Origin: Entophlyctis helioformis
Taxonomy: Eukaryota > Chytridiomycota > Chytridiomycetes > Chytridiales > Chytriomycetaceae
Length of the DNA: 64,000 bases
Assembly: GCA_025526915.1 (NCBI GenBank)
Contig: JAHLKH010000122.1
Span: 1 to 64,000, forward strand
Direction of reading: 5' to 3'
The first letter of the stretch is position 1, and each line of letters opens with the position of its first letter. The translations under genes and the position numbers were made by a program. The notes under the pieces were generated by a model. It had not been told where the DNA came from and searched no databases. It was given only the letters and a program-made list of their open reading frames with translations. Below are positions 21,092 to 32,178 of the stretch, in pieces.

Positions 21092-24000
21092 ATGGCAAGC
21101 ATCATCGCCACCCTGTTTGGGCTTGCCCTCAGCGTCGCTCAGCACTGCGCTGCTGTCGACGTATCGCCGAGCAACTTTGTCGTGTCCGCTTTCAGCCTCG
21201 CCATGGCGTTTGCTACTCTTCTGGCTCTTATCGTTCTTGTCGCGGCCTACTTCGTCGTCGAAGTGTTCTGTCGACTTTACGTACGTTCCATCCCATGCTA
21301 TCTGTGTTGTGCCTCTTGCCTCTTGCATCTTGCCTCTTGCTGCCGTGGCTTGGCGCTTCCCTATCTCTCTGCCCTGTTGCCCGCTCGCTCTGTTCTTGCC
21401 TGCTGTCCCTCGCGCTCTCTGTCGCTGTCTGTGCGACTGCGCATGCCATCGCTGCAGAAGCAACAAAAGCCTATTCATCCCTGTTCGTGTCCGCCCGTTG
21501 CGGGCCTTGTGGCACGGGACCCCATGCCATCGCGTCGACACGTCCGTTCATGACAAGCAACACGAAGACGCGTCGCGCTCGGCCTGCCCCCTTGAACTCT
21601 GTGCTCACTCGCGACGTCGCTGACTGACACGCTTGCCGTCTGCAGTCTCTGCTTTCTGCTTTTGCAAACGGGCCCGTTTCCATCGTTGCCGTCCGCCGTC
21701 TGTCGTTCCTCGTGACTCAAGTCAAAGACGGCAGTGCCACGACTGGCTGTCAGCATGGCATCAGCAGTGTCGCGCAAGCTCCAGAGACAAGCTTGCCGAC
21801 ACCTGCCCAAAATGATCCTTGCAAAGACGCGCTTTGGAGACTCGCCCTCGAAACGCCCCTTCCATTATCGCCTCCCGCGTCCCCATCCCTGTTGCCGTCG
21901 CTGTCCTCGCGTCTGCTTCCCCCGCCACCAATGACTATTGGCAAGTCGGCCACCACACCGCCACCAGGTGCCAGCGTCGCGCTTTCCGGTGTGATGGTGC
22001 TCTATGTGCCGCCCTGCCAAGTGAGTGTCATCTCTCATCTTGCCTGTTCCATTGATTGCACTGTTGTTGGTTCCAAGACAATGCATCTGACCGTTGCGTT
22101 CCAACCGATTGACTACTCAGCTCGTCACGGCGTGCCGCTCGGTCGTGGTTCCTTTGGACGACATGTCGACTTCGTCGGACGGAACGATGTCGCCTGGCGA
22201 GCCATTGGCAGACCCGCAAGTCAAGCTGGAAGTCTGCACTCTGATCGCGTCGGCCGTGTCGTCGCTCATCTCGCCTGTCAAGCCATCAGCCCGCCAGCCT
22301 CCTGCCTCGACGCCTCGTTCTGGCTGCCCCGCAACCGACACAGTGGCCCGTAACTTGCAGCCAGCCAAGAGCGGCTCGCCCACGCCACCTTTGTCGGCTG
22401 TGCCGTTGGCCGCGTCGATCCCACACTCGACCGTGTCCAAGTCTCCTTCCCTTATGACTGCGTCCACGCCAGGACCTTCTGATAAAGTCCAGCCCGTCGC
22501 AATGGCCAGCGTCGGTGCTGCGGTTGCTGTGATGGATGCACCTGTCGCATCTGTTTCGAAGGTCAGTCCTCATGCGTCGCTGGCAGACCCACTGGCTATG
22601 GTTACTGGCAGACGCACTCATGCCATCAATGCCATCAATGCCGCATCGACATCACAGCCAGCAACATCCACTCTGCCAGCTGTTGCTGCTGTTGCGACCG
22701 ATGTGATCAAGTCTGCGGCTTCCTCTGCCACCTCTCAAGAGCCGAGATCGCCGACTCTCGTCACCACCACTGCGAGTGCAGCCAAGACGGGTTCAACTAC
22801 CTCGGTCTCTGCAAAGCAAGACGCAGAAGGCATCCCAAACAAGGCGATCGCTGCCATGACGAGCAAGCCAGTAGCAAAGCCGCCAGCGAAGTCTTCCAAG
22901 CCTGTCGCGTCTGTTGGTCAAGCTGCTGCCGTTCCGACCGATGTGATCCAGTCGGCGGCTTCCTCTGCCACCTCTCAAGAGCCGAGATCGCCGCCTCCCG
23001 TCACTACCACTGCAAGTGCAGCCAAGATGGAGTCAACTACCTCGGTCTCTGCAAAGCAAGACGCAGAAGGCATCCCAAACAAGGCGATCGCTGCCATGAC
23101 GAGCAAGCCAGTAGCAAAGCCGCCAGCGAAGTCTTCCAAGCCTGTCGCGTCTGTTGGTCAAGCTGCTGCCGTTCCGACCGATGTGATCAAGTCTGCGGCT
23201 TCCTCTGCCACCTCTCAAGAGCCGAGATCGCCGCCTCCCGTCACTACCACTGCGAGTGCAGCCAAGATGGAGTCAACTACCTCGGTCTCTGCAAAGCAAG
23301 ACGCAGAAGGCATCCCAAACAAGGCGATCGCTGCCATGACGAGCAAGCCAGTAGCAAAGCCGCCAGCGAAGTCTTCCAAGCCTGTCGCGTCTGTTGGTCA
23401 AGCTGCTGCCGTTCCGACCGATGTGATCCAGTCGGCGGCTTCCTCTGCCACCTCTCAAGAGCCGAGATCGCCGCCTCCCGTCACTACCACTGCAAGTGCA
23501 GCCAAGACGGGTTCAACTACCTCGGTCTCTGCAAAGCAAGACGCAGAAGGCATCCCAAACAAGGCGATCGCTGCCATGACGAGCAAGCCAGTAGCAAAGC
23601 CGCCAGCGAAGTCTTCCAAGCCTGTCGCGTCTGTTGGTCAAGCTGCTGCCGTTCCGACCGATGTGATCAAGTCTGCGGCTTCCTCTGCCACCTCTCAAGA
23701 GCCGAGATCGCCGCCTCCCGTCACTACCACTGCGAGTGCAGCCAAGATGGAGTCAACTACCTCGGTCTCTGCAAAGCAAGACGCAGAAGGCATCCCAAAC
23801 AAGGCGATCGCTGCCATGACGAGCAAGCCAGTAGCAAAGCCGCCAGCGAAGTCTTCCAAGCCTGTCGCGTCTGTTGGTCAAGCTGCTGCCGTTCCGACCG
23901 ATGTGATCCAGTCGGCGGCTTCCTCTGCCACCTCTCAAGAGCCGAGATCGCCGCCTCCCGTCACTACCACTGCAAGTGCAGCCAAGACGGGTTCAACTAC

Positions 24001-25642
24001 CTCGGTCTCTGCAAAGCAAGACGCAGAAGGCATCCCAAACAAGGCGATCGCTGCCACGACGAGCAAGCCAGTGGCAAAGCCGCCAGCGAAGTCTTCCAAG
24101 CCTGTCGCGTCTGTTGGTCACGCCACAGCTACCGTCGCCGCTGCCGCCACCAAGATCACTACCGCGCCAGCCAACGTGCCCGCAGCTTCTCAATCCACTC
24201 TGACTTCTCTTCCTTCTGCGGGGTTACTGGCAGTCAGGCTGCCGCAGCCCAAACCATCCGACGGCCACTCAGGAGCCATGTCTCCAAAGAAGAGCACATC
24301 CACTGCTGCACTCAAGTCACTGCTATCGGATGCTGCACCGGCTGATCAAACAGCTGCTGCCAAGGCATCGTCTTCCCAAACCGGACAGTCCTCTGCCGGA
24401 TCTTCGTCTGCGGATGCTGCCAAAGTCAGTGCTCCTGCCAAAGGCGTGGCTGGCAAGTCCTTGATCTCGTCGCCTGTAGCAAGAGTCAGGACGGGAGACG
24501 CGACGCCTGTCAATGCGCAAGACAAGACGCGTGATAAGACGGCAGCCAAGTCGGCAGGCAAGTCGGCAGCCAACTCCCCAAACCTGCCGCCTGCCTCAAC
24601 AACAAAGCCGGACGGCACGACCAAGAAGACGCCTTCCGCGGTAGGATCGTCAGTGTCGCATGCTGGCAGCTCCAGCCTGTCTCGGAACCAGCCGCAGTCT
24701 GCCGAGACTGGCAAGACGACAAAGACATCCGATGCTGGATCCGGCAGCAAGACACTCCCGGCCGTCTCCAGCTCGTCATGTCTACCTGCGACAGCAACAT
24801 CCATTGGCGGCTCGTCGCGGAGCAAACCGGCTGGTCCAAAGCAAACCCCATCACCACCAGCAGCAAGCGCGTCTGTTGCGCCAGTGGTTCGTCAACGTTT
24901 TCGCCCAGCCGCTGCTGCTGCACCACCAACAGCCACAATCGCGACGCCGCGTTCGGCGGACAAGGAGGCCCAAGAGCGTGCCCACAGATATCATCTTCTT
25001 GCCAACGCGTTGAACGATACTCCTGCGCCGTCTCGCCCAGCCACTGTTGCTGCGCCACCAACAGCAGCTGTTGCCAAGATAGAATCGGAAGCGAACGACA
25101 ACTCCATGGACTCTATGAGCGACGAGGAGTACCGCCAGCTCTACTTTCCAAATGCGGCGAACACGACCAATGCAGTGAACGCGGCAAACACGAGCATGCC
25201 TTTAGCCCATGGCACAGCTGCCAATACGTCGGATGGTCAGGGCAACACACAATTAGTGCCGATGGATGTGGACGATCCGCACACTGTCGTGCAGCCAAAG
25301 GCCGCCAAAGATCCCGACGATGACGTGCAGCCCATGCAGGTCGATGATTCGGCCTGGCATGCATTTCAACGCATCCGAAGAATGATAGATGAGAAGCCGT
25401 TTCGCCATCCTGCAATCAACCCGCGGCCTCGCAAGTATTGGGGATATCTGAGCGAGACGCTCTATCTGCGCTATTCCCCGTTTCAGTTTGAACGCGAGCC
25501 AAACCCCGATAACCCCAGCTGGGAGCGCAAGTTTCGGGCAGCCACATGTCCTTGTAAACCCGTGCCGGTCATGGACCCTGCTGCGCTCAAATGGACGCTT
25601 CCTGGCTTGGAACCCAACCAGTTCCCCACAAGGGACTGGTGA
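21092..25642 (+). CDS. Membrane-anchored Ala/Ser/Thr/Pro-rich protein with 80-residue tandem repeats
   Basis: I do not recognise a family. Three exons join in phase 0: 21092-21280, 21646-22020 and 22121-25642, giving about 1361 residues. Exon 1 encodes a signal-like start (MASIIATLFGLALSVAQHCA) followed by a strong transmembrane helix (MAFATLLALIVLVAAYFVV). The bulk of exon 3 is low-complexity and contains six 80-residue repeats. After more Ser/Ala/Lys-rich sequence the C-terminus changes character: it becomes acidic (SMDSMSDEEYRQLYFPN), then aromatic and basic (HPAINPRPRKYWGYL, LYLRYSPFQFEREPN) and ends FPTRDW. That tail looks like a folded, possibly conserved module. The repeat region resembles a flexible stalk of a surface or wall-linked protein. 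Topology and function are inference. Confidence 0.75.
22681..24120 (+). repeat. Six 240-bp tandem repeats with a 480-bp higher-order duplication
   Basis: Units start at 22681, 22921, 23161, 23401, 23641 and 23881. They alternate at two marker sites: ATCAAG versus ATCCAG early in the unit, and AAGACGGGT versus AAGATGGAG in the middle. Units 3+4 (23161-23640) and 5+6 (23641-24120) are identical until near the end of unit 6, where only two bases differ (24057 and 24073). Each unit encodes 80 residues including SAKQDAEGIPNKAIAAMTSK. Confidence 0.97.
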
Positions 25643-26753
25643 TCGCGTGTACGCAGAACCTTTTTGGCCACATTTCGCCTCGCCCGTCTTGCACGGCTTG
25701 TTCGCCTCCTTTCGCCTCTCTCCTGGATCCGCGATCCATGGACGCCTGTCCTGTGCATACTCCTGTATCTCGTCGTTCCACGCACACCACACACACCACA
25801 CACACCACACACCACGCACACCACGCACACCACGCACCGCATCACCCCGCTTCTCGTTCTCACTCCACCCCTTTCTCGTCGTCGCAAAGTTTGCTGTCCG
25901 GTTGCTGTTGGTCAAGGCACACGCGGCTCTGTCGCGTCACTCCTTGGTTGAGCCAAACAGCAAGCAGCACAACTCGCCTGCGGCCCTGTGAGCATCGCTG
26001 CTCTCATGACCAAGACCACTGGGGTCATTGCGACCCCCATCACGACCTCGACACACCCGTTCAACCTTTCACTTTGGGGCATATTCGATACACACACACA
26101 CACGTCGCTCGTTCTTCTCGTTCTTCCCGTTCTTCCCGTTCCGCTCGTTTTCTAGCTCGTTCTGGCTCTCGTTGTTTCTGTTTGGATCGTTTTGGCGACA
26201 CTCGACACGCCGCTGCTGTGACTCCAGCGAGAGTCCCTTTGACGGCAGTGGCTTTGAGTGTCTGGGTCGTGTTTTCGTTGCTTTCCTTCGTTCGTTCGTT
26301 CGTTCGTTCTTGTTTGTGTTCTGGTAGGTCGACGATTGCTGCTGCCATGCAGCGAGCCGCCAGTCCTTGACACTGTCTGACAACGCATGATTGTCTGGAC
26401 AGGAGGCTTTGCTGATCGCTCGGTTCGGTTCAGTCGTTTGTGTTTGGCGCGGCCCAGTCTGCAGTGATGGCACGTCAGCTGGCAATGCAGCAATGCTGTG
26501 TTGCAAGGCCATTGAGAACTGCCTGATCTGCACATTGGTGTCTGCCGCAAACTACCAACCAACCAGCCAGCAAGCCAGCCAACTAGCCAGCCCATATGGG
26601 ACTCACTCCCTCTCTGTTGCAATTGACAATGATCAATAAACGCACAGATACTACGACTCGTTCCAAAGAGCTGCATCGCACGCCTGGTCAGCAAGTGCAC
26701 CGATCGGTCTGGCCGCGACTTCCAACCCAGTTTCGCAACTGCCGATCTTGCAA
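25643..26753. other. 1.1-kb intergenic region with CA-rich and TTCG-type microsatellites
   Basis: This is the longest gene-free stretch of the window. It holds a (CACAC)n-like tract at about 25784-25850, a CACACA tract at 26090-26104, TTCTTCCCG repeats at about 26114-26140 and a TTCG run at about 26286-26309. A short CCAGCAAG/CCAGCCAA run lies at 26556-26594. Open frames exist on both strands but are low-complexity and unconvincing. The right end must contain the uS5m promoter. Confidence 0.6.
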
Positions 26754-27910
26754 ATGCTCGCTGCAGCTGGCCGCAGAGCAGCGTCGACTGCCACAACTGT
26801 CATGGGCATGTCCATGAGCAAGAGCATGCCGCTGTCGAGAGCAGGCGCACTCGCCAACCTGGCTGCGGCGTCTTCCGCCAGCCGCCTCTCATGCACGACT
26901 CTGGCCGCACCGTCGGCGTTCAACGTCAGCAGCCGGCTCATGGCGACGGTTGCAGACGGCGATTCTGCGGCCAAGGTGCCCAAGGAAGCCAAGGCGCCTA
27001 AGGAGGCTAAGAAGGCCAAGGAGGCCAAGGAGGCCAAGCCTGCCGCTGCTGCTGCTGGTTCTGCCAAGACCGAGAGCCGCAGCAAGACGGCCAAGTCCGA
27101 CTCCACAGCAGACAAGGAGACGCCAGCAGCAGCAGCAGAAGCAGGAGATCAGCAGACGCAACGCAGAGACAGACGCCAGCGCGGCGACCAAGCCTTTGGA
27201 GCCAGTGCAGCCAGTGGAGCCAGTGGAGCAGGCGCCGCCAGCCTGCAGGCCCGCGAGCCGTTCCTCCGCCGAGTGCTGCACATCCGCAAAGTCGCCCGTG
27301 TCAACAGCGGTGGCAAGGTGCGGTCCGTGTCGGCGCTCGTCGTGGTCGGCAACCAGAACGGCTCGGCCGGCTACGGCATGGGCCGCGCCGAGGACGGCTC
27401 GTCGGCCATCCAAAAGGCCACGGCGCAGGCCGAGAAGAACATGGTCTTCTTTGACCGTCTCGAGAACCGCACCATCTTCTCGGACATTGACCACCAGTTC
27501 CACCATGTCCGTCTCAAGCTGTTTTCTGCGCGGCCAGGTAAGCTCTGCCGCCTTGAGCGTCTCGCCTTGTGCACCTTGCTGAATGGCGGCATGCATGTGT
27601 GCGGCTCTCTGTCCATGCAACTGACGAATGCAATACTTGGCTGCACTGGCGCATTTCTTTGTGGCGTGTGTGGTCTGTGCGGTGCTCGACAGGTTACGGT
27701 CTAGTCGTCAACAACTACGTTCACGAAGTCGCCCGCTGCATTGGTATCTCGGATCTGGGCGGCAAGGTCCACGGATCCAAGAACCCCATGAACGTGATCA
27801 AGGCTGCGTTTGAGGCGTTCTCGTCCCAAAAGCGCCCGTCGGACATTGCCAAGATCCGCGGCAAGAAGGTGGTGGATGTCGAGATGGCCTACTACGGCAC
27901 CAAGCTGTGA
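26754..27910 (+). CDS. MRPS5: Mitochondrial small-subunit ribosomal protein uS5m
   Basis: uS5 sits in the mitochondrial small ribosomal subunit near the mRNA entry and decoding centre. Exons 26754-27537 and 27693-27910 join in phase and give 333 residues. The N-terminus is Ala/Ser/Arg-rich (MLAAAGRRAASTATT), as expected for a mitochondrial presequence, followed by a Lys/Ala/Glu-rich linker. The conserved core shows RRVLHIRKVARVNSGGKVR, SALVVVGNQNGSAGYGMGRA and, in exon 2, GYGLVVNNYVHEVARCIGI and NVIKAAFEAFSSQKRPSDIA. These are the usual double-stranded-RNA-binding and C-terminal S5 domains. It converges on ARP10 with only 62 bp between stops. Confidence 0.94.
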
Positions 27911-27972
27911 TTTGGAACAAGGAATACAGATGACGGCAATGATTGATAGTTGGATTGTTCTTACGTGCTTTG

Positions 27973-29995
27973 TCATGATGCGGCGGCGGCGGCTGTAGAG
28001 TGTGGCGGCGGTGTTGTGCTCCAGTCGGGCACGATGGGCCGTTCTGCGAATTCCTCGCGGGTGACCTCTGTCGTGGTCTTCATCTTGACAGCAGCAGCAA
28101 GCGAGCCTGTCCATTGGATGGTCTCGTCGTCAGAACAGCCACATGCACGTCGACTCTTTTCGACTCGTGGCTCACCTCCGATCCATGCCCTCAAAGCTGG
28201 CTGGAATGGGCTGTGCATAAAGCGCGTCTTGGCTACCAAGCCCTTCAGCGATGAAAATCCAGGTATTGCGTCAGGGGCAGCCATGATGTGATGCCTGAGC
28301 CGCTGCTCCAAGCCCGGAATCATGAACGTTGCGCCAGCCACAAGGACGTTCTGTATCAACTCGCCACGAATAGCCAAAGGACACTGCCGATCCCGCGTGT
28401 CAGTCAAGTCTCTCATGCGCATGGCCAGCATACAGATGAGCGGGCACAGACACGAGGGCCGGAATGCAGGCCTACCTTGAGTAGACTGTTCAGCACACAC
28501 GACTGCATGGATTCGCCCTCGTCGTCCCCCTCAAACAGGGCATTCACAGCCTCGCGTCTGATCCATGCAGGAACCACTATCGTCTGTCCCGGCCCAGCAG
28601 GCACCTGGATAGTAGGCTCAGTCGCAGTCTCCAGCTGATCGTGATCCTGATTCTGATCTTGAGCCTGATCTGCCGTCGGCTGCTCCCCTTGCCGACGCCC
28701 CACATGAGATTCAGGGAGTGCTGGCGCAACCACGAGTCGCAGGGTGAGGTTGTCCCAGAACCAACTGCCAAGCGAATCGACAACATCTTCCAGTGCAAAT
28801 GAGAGCGTGCATGCGGATCCGGTCGCTGCACTCGTGTCATCAACTGCTGCTGAGCTCGACACAAGGCGGCCGTGGTCTTTGATGAGTTGCTTGAGACGCG
28901 CAGTGACGTGATCGCCTGCAAGAGGCACGCTCTGTGCATATGCTGTCAATGGCACACCATCGTAGACCTGGCAGTTCATGTCCGTTCCGTGTTAGCTCAA
29001 GGGCCCAGCCAGCAAGGATGGCAGGGCGGTGCGAAGACGCATACCGGCAGAACAACCGTTTCGCACTGTTCACTTTCAACGACAAGGCCAGTGTTGAAGC
29101 CTGTGGACAACAGGGCAGCGAAGGGAGAGGGCAGGAATGTGATGGCGGGAACCTGGCGTTCAGCATCCAAGGCCGAGATGCAAGGAAGCGTCAGGTCTAC
29201 AGGTGCTCGGCATGCACTGGCGTAGCATTGGTCGACTGCTTACACCGAACCTGGCAAACAAGAGAGCGGCCAGTGCACGCTTGATGTCGATCGGCACAAA
29301 CAGCGGCTCGCAGACGACGATCCGTTTCTGTTTGGCGTCTGTGAGGAGGATGCGTTCGTAGACAGTGCGCAGAGTGCTCTGAAGAAACGCGGTCGATGCA
29401 CGCGACGGCTGGTGGTGCATGCCATAGATCTGCACCATCTGAGCACACAAACGATCGCACGCAGGCGGTGAGCAGCGTGCATGCAGGGCGAACGGCGGCA
29501 TGGGAAGCACAGCCGGCAACTTGCATTGGCGTCCGAGGCCAGAGCCGTGCCAGCTAGCGACACCAGCACGGCGTGGGGGTGGCTCTGCGCCACAAACGGG
29601 ATCAGCGTCTGGCGCGGGCTACTCTCGAGCGAGAAGCCAGCGCGGATCGTGTGGGTGCCCAGCTGGATGACCACGCGGTCGTCTGAGCCGTAGAACGACT
29701 GCTTCTTGAGGATGCCGGACGAGAGCGCCGCATGGCCGAGCGTGGCGCCCGTGGAGCCGGCGGTTGAACCCGCGGCAAAGCTGCCGCCTGGCGAGCCTGG
29801 CGCCGACGAGCCCGACGTGGAGCTGCGCGACGAGGCGGCGGCCGAGAATGTGACGACGTTGAGGCTCGACGGCGCAGAGGCGGCTGCTGACTGTGCGGAC
29901 GGCGGCGCAGAGGAGCCGGCGTTGGCCACCTGCAGGCCGGGCGCTGTTGTCGAGGCCGTGCCCGCGCCGACGACGCCGAGCAGACTCCGCAGCAT
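27973..29995 (-). CDS. ARP10: Actin-related protein 10 (dynactin pointed-end subunit)
   Basis: ARP10 caps the pointed end of the dynactin Arp1 filament and helps dynein bind cargo. The actin-fold signature starts at DDRVVIQLGTHTIRAGFSLE after about 100 Ala/Ser-rich residues that the family normally lacks. Further matches are KRIVVCEPLFVPIDIKRALA, PFAALLSTGFNTGLVVESE and CETVVLPVY followed by DGVPLTAYAQSVPLAGD, then ELIQNVLVAGATFMIPGLEQR and the tail ERPIVPDWSTTPPP, which mirrors the GRIPDW element of animal ACTR10. A Gln/Asp-rich insertion (DQAQDQNQDHDQ) lies around 28640-28690. At least three introns are present. It starts 96 bp from the divergent SLC35B4 gene. Confidence 0.87.
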
Positions 29996-30091
29996 GTCGA
30001 CGTGTGTGCGTGTCGCTGCGATTCACGACTAAGACGACGACGTTGGCGACAACTTTGGCGACAACTTCGACAACTATTACGACGACGAGAG

Positions 30092-31982
30092 ATGCGAGGC
30101 AACTCGACGCACTTGGCGTCGGTCGCGCCGCTGCTGTTTGTGCGCGAGTGGCTGCTGGTCGGCGTGCTCATCTTTGGCGGCTGCTGCACCTGCGTCTACA
30201 CGCTCGAGCTGCTCATCCGGTGCGTGCGTTGCGTCTGCTCGTTGCATGGTTCTGTTGGCTGCTCGTTGCATGCCGCATGCTGCCTGTATGCCTGCATGCA
30301 TGCCTGCATGCCTGCAGCCGCTCAGTGTGCACCAGCATCTGCCAGCATCTGCCGCCACCACCCGCCAGCCCGCCAGCCCGCCCGCTGACAACGCCGATGC
30401 GCCAGATCCGCCCCCAAGAGCGGCACGCTCATCACGTTTGCCCAGTTCCTGTTCGTGGCCGTCGAGGGCCTCGTCAGCAACATCCAGTGGGCCGCCCCCC
30501 GCGACGCTCCCCTGCCGCTGCACAGTCCCGTCGCCCGCAAATCCCTGTCGCAGCCGCCCCTCGACGCCGCAGCGCCTCTGTCCAGCGATGTCTCGGCCGT
30601 CAGCTCTGCAAACTCGACGCCGGACCGGTCGCGGTCCAAGAGCCTCCACAACACCTTGGCCGGCGTGCACCCTCCGCCGTCGCCGCCACCACCACCTGCC
30701 GCCGCTGCCGCTGCCAAGGAGCGCGCGCCGTGGCGCTTCCCGCTGCGGCTGCGGCCGCGCGTCATCCCCTTGTCGCGCTGGGTCTCCATGGTCGCCCTGT
30801 TTCTGACCAGCTCGGTCATCAACAACCATGCGCTGCGGTACCGCCTGGCCATGCCCGTGCACATCATTTTCCGCTCCGGCTCGCTCCTTGTGAGCATGAT
30901 CATGACGTGGTTCATGTTCAGGAGACGGTTCGTCGCGCGCGCTCTGTCGTGTCTCTGTCGTGTCTCTGTCGTGTCTCTGTCGTGTCTCTGTCGTGTCTCT
31001 CTGGCCATGTCTGGTCTGCCTGCCCGCTGACATGCGTCCGTTGCTTTGCGTCTATCAAATGACAGGTTTCCCCGTGGACAGGTTGTCGGCGTCGTGCTCG
31101 TCACCGTTGGCATCATCATGACCACGCTGCGGCCATCGGCAGTCAGCCCGGTCGCGCCAGCCGACGAGGTGCCGCTGCTCGAGATCCTCACAGGCGTGTC
31201 AATCCTCACGTTTGGACTCGTTCTCACGTGTTTCCTGGGCCTGCTGCAGCAGCAGACGTACGCGCACTATGGCCAGCAGTGGCGCGAGGGCCTCTTTTAC
31301 ATGCACGCGCTCGGCCTGCCCGCGTTTGTGTTCATGTACGCCGACCTCAAGGCGCAGGTGCTGGACTTTCATGCCTCGCCCCTCATGTCCGTCGGTGAGG
31401 CATTCGAGTCGTTCTTGCCTGGATCGTTTGCCCGCACGGTCTGGGGTGCGGTGGGCGGCCATGCTTTGCGCAGCCTGCACCTCCCGGAGATGTGGGTGTA
31501 CCTCGCATGGAACGTCTTGACACAATGTAAGTGGTGTGTTCACGTGTGCCCTTGCCCGGCGTCTGTCGCGGCTGACCTGGCAAACAACTGACCTTGTGGC
31601 CGGGGCGAATGCCTCCAGATGTGTGCATTTCGGGCGTCCACAAACTGAGTTCCATGGCATCTGCCGTCACGCTCAACCTGGCAAGTCCACTCACTCCCTC
31701 CAACTCACACTCACCCTCCCTGTCACACACGTAGTCATGCGCGACTAACAATAGCAAACGCCACAGATCCTGACGGTCCGCAAGTTTGTGTCGCTGGTGC
31801 TGTCCGTCATGATCTTCAAGAACGAGTTCACGGCATACAACTGGATGGGTGCTGTGGCCGTGTTCCTGGGCACGATCGTGTACAGCACGGCGCGCACGGC
31901 CAAGCCCAAGGCATCGTCGCCGTCGAGCTCAAAGACCGGCACACACCGACTGGACGTGTCTGACAAGAAGCGAATGGACTGA
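30092..31982 (+). CDS. SLC35B4: SLC35B4/YEA4-type nucleotide-sugar transporter
   Basis: Members carry UDP-xylose and/or UDP-N-acetylglucosamine across ER or Golgi membranes. Exons that splice in phase are 30092-30219, 30406-30927, 31066-31526, 31619-31680 and 31767-31982, giving 462 residues; the human protein is about 330. Family matches include LITFAQFLFVAVEGLVSN, VALFLTSSVINNHALRYRLA, PVHIIFRSGSLLVSMI, the tiny exon 4 (YVCISGVHKLSSMASAVTLN) and LTVRKFVSLVLSVMIFKNEF. About ten hydrophobic helices are visible. The extra length is mostly a Ser/Pro-rich loop of about 95 residues between the second and third helices (30485-30770). Intron 4 has a GC donor (CTG|GCAAGT). The C-terminus ends DKKRMD, a Lys-rich tail compatible with ER/Golgi retrieval. 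Confidence 0.94.
30943..31000 (+). repeat. Five 11-bp repeats at the start of an SLC35B4 intron
   Basis: About five copies of TCTGTCGTGTC follow the intron 2 donor (GTTCGT at 30928) by roughly 15 bp. The unit resembles the CTGTCTCACG-type repeats seen in introns of other genes of the window. Confidence 0.85.
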
Positions 31983-32178
31983 GCCGGTTGGTGCGCAAAC
32001 TGGCCGGCGCGCAGTCGCATGTGTGGCCACCACTTGCTGGACGCAGTATACATAGGATTGAAGGCATTTCATTTATCTTGTGGCTTTCAGATGGCATTCG
32101 ATTCAGCACGCCGAGGAGAGCGTGATAAACGGGTGGAGAGGGAGAAAATGGGAGAAGAGCTGGAGAGTCGGCTGCCCT

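Noticed and set aside
20727..21098. Minus-strand frame with a hydrophobic start (WYLLCFFFCGLFA) between TBC1D19 and the repeat protein
   Set aside because: It overlaps the end of TBC1D19, has no homology I recognise and is short.
22793..24193. Five identical 61-codon minus-strand frames spaced 240 bp
   Set aside because: They are reverse-strand shadows of the tandem repeat, not a gene family.
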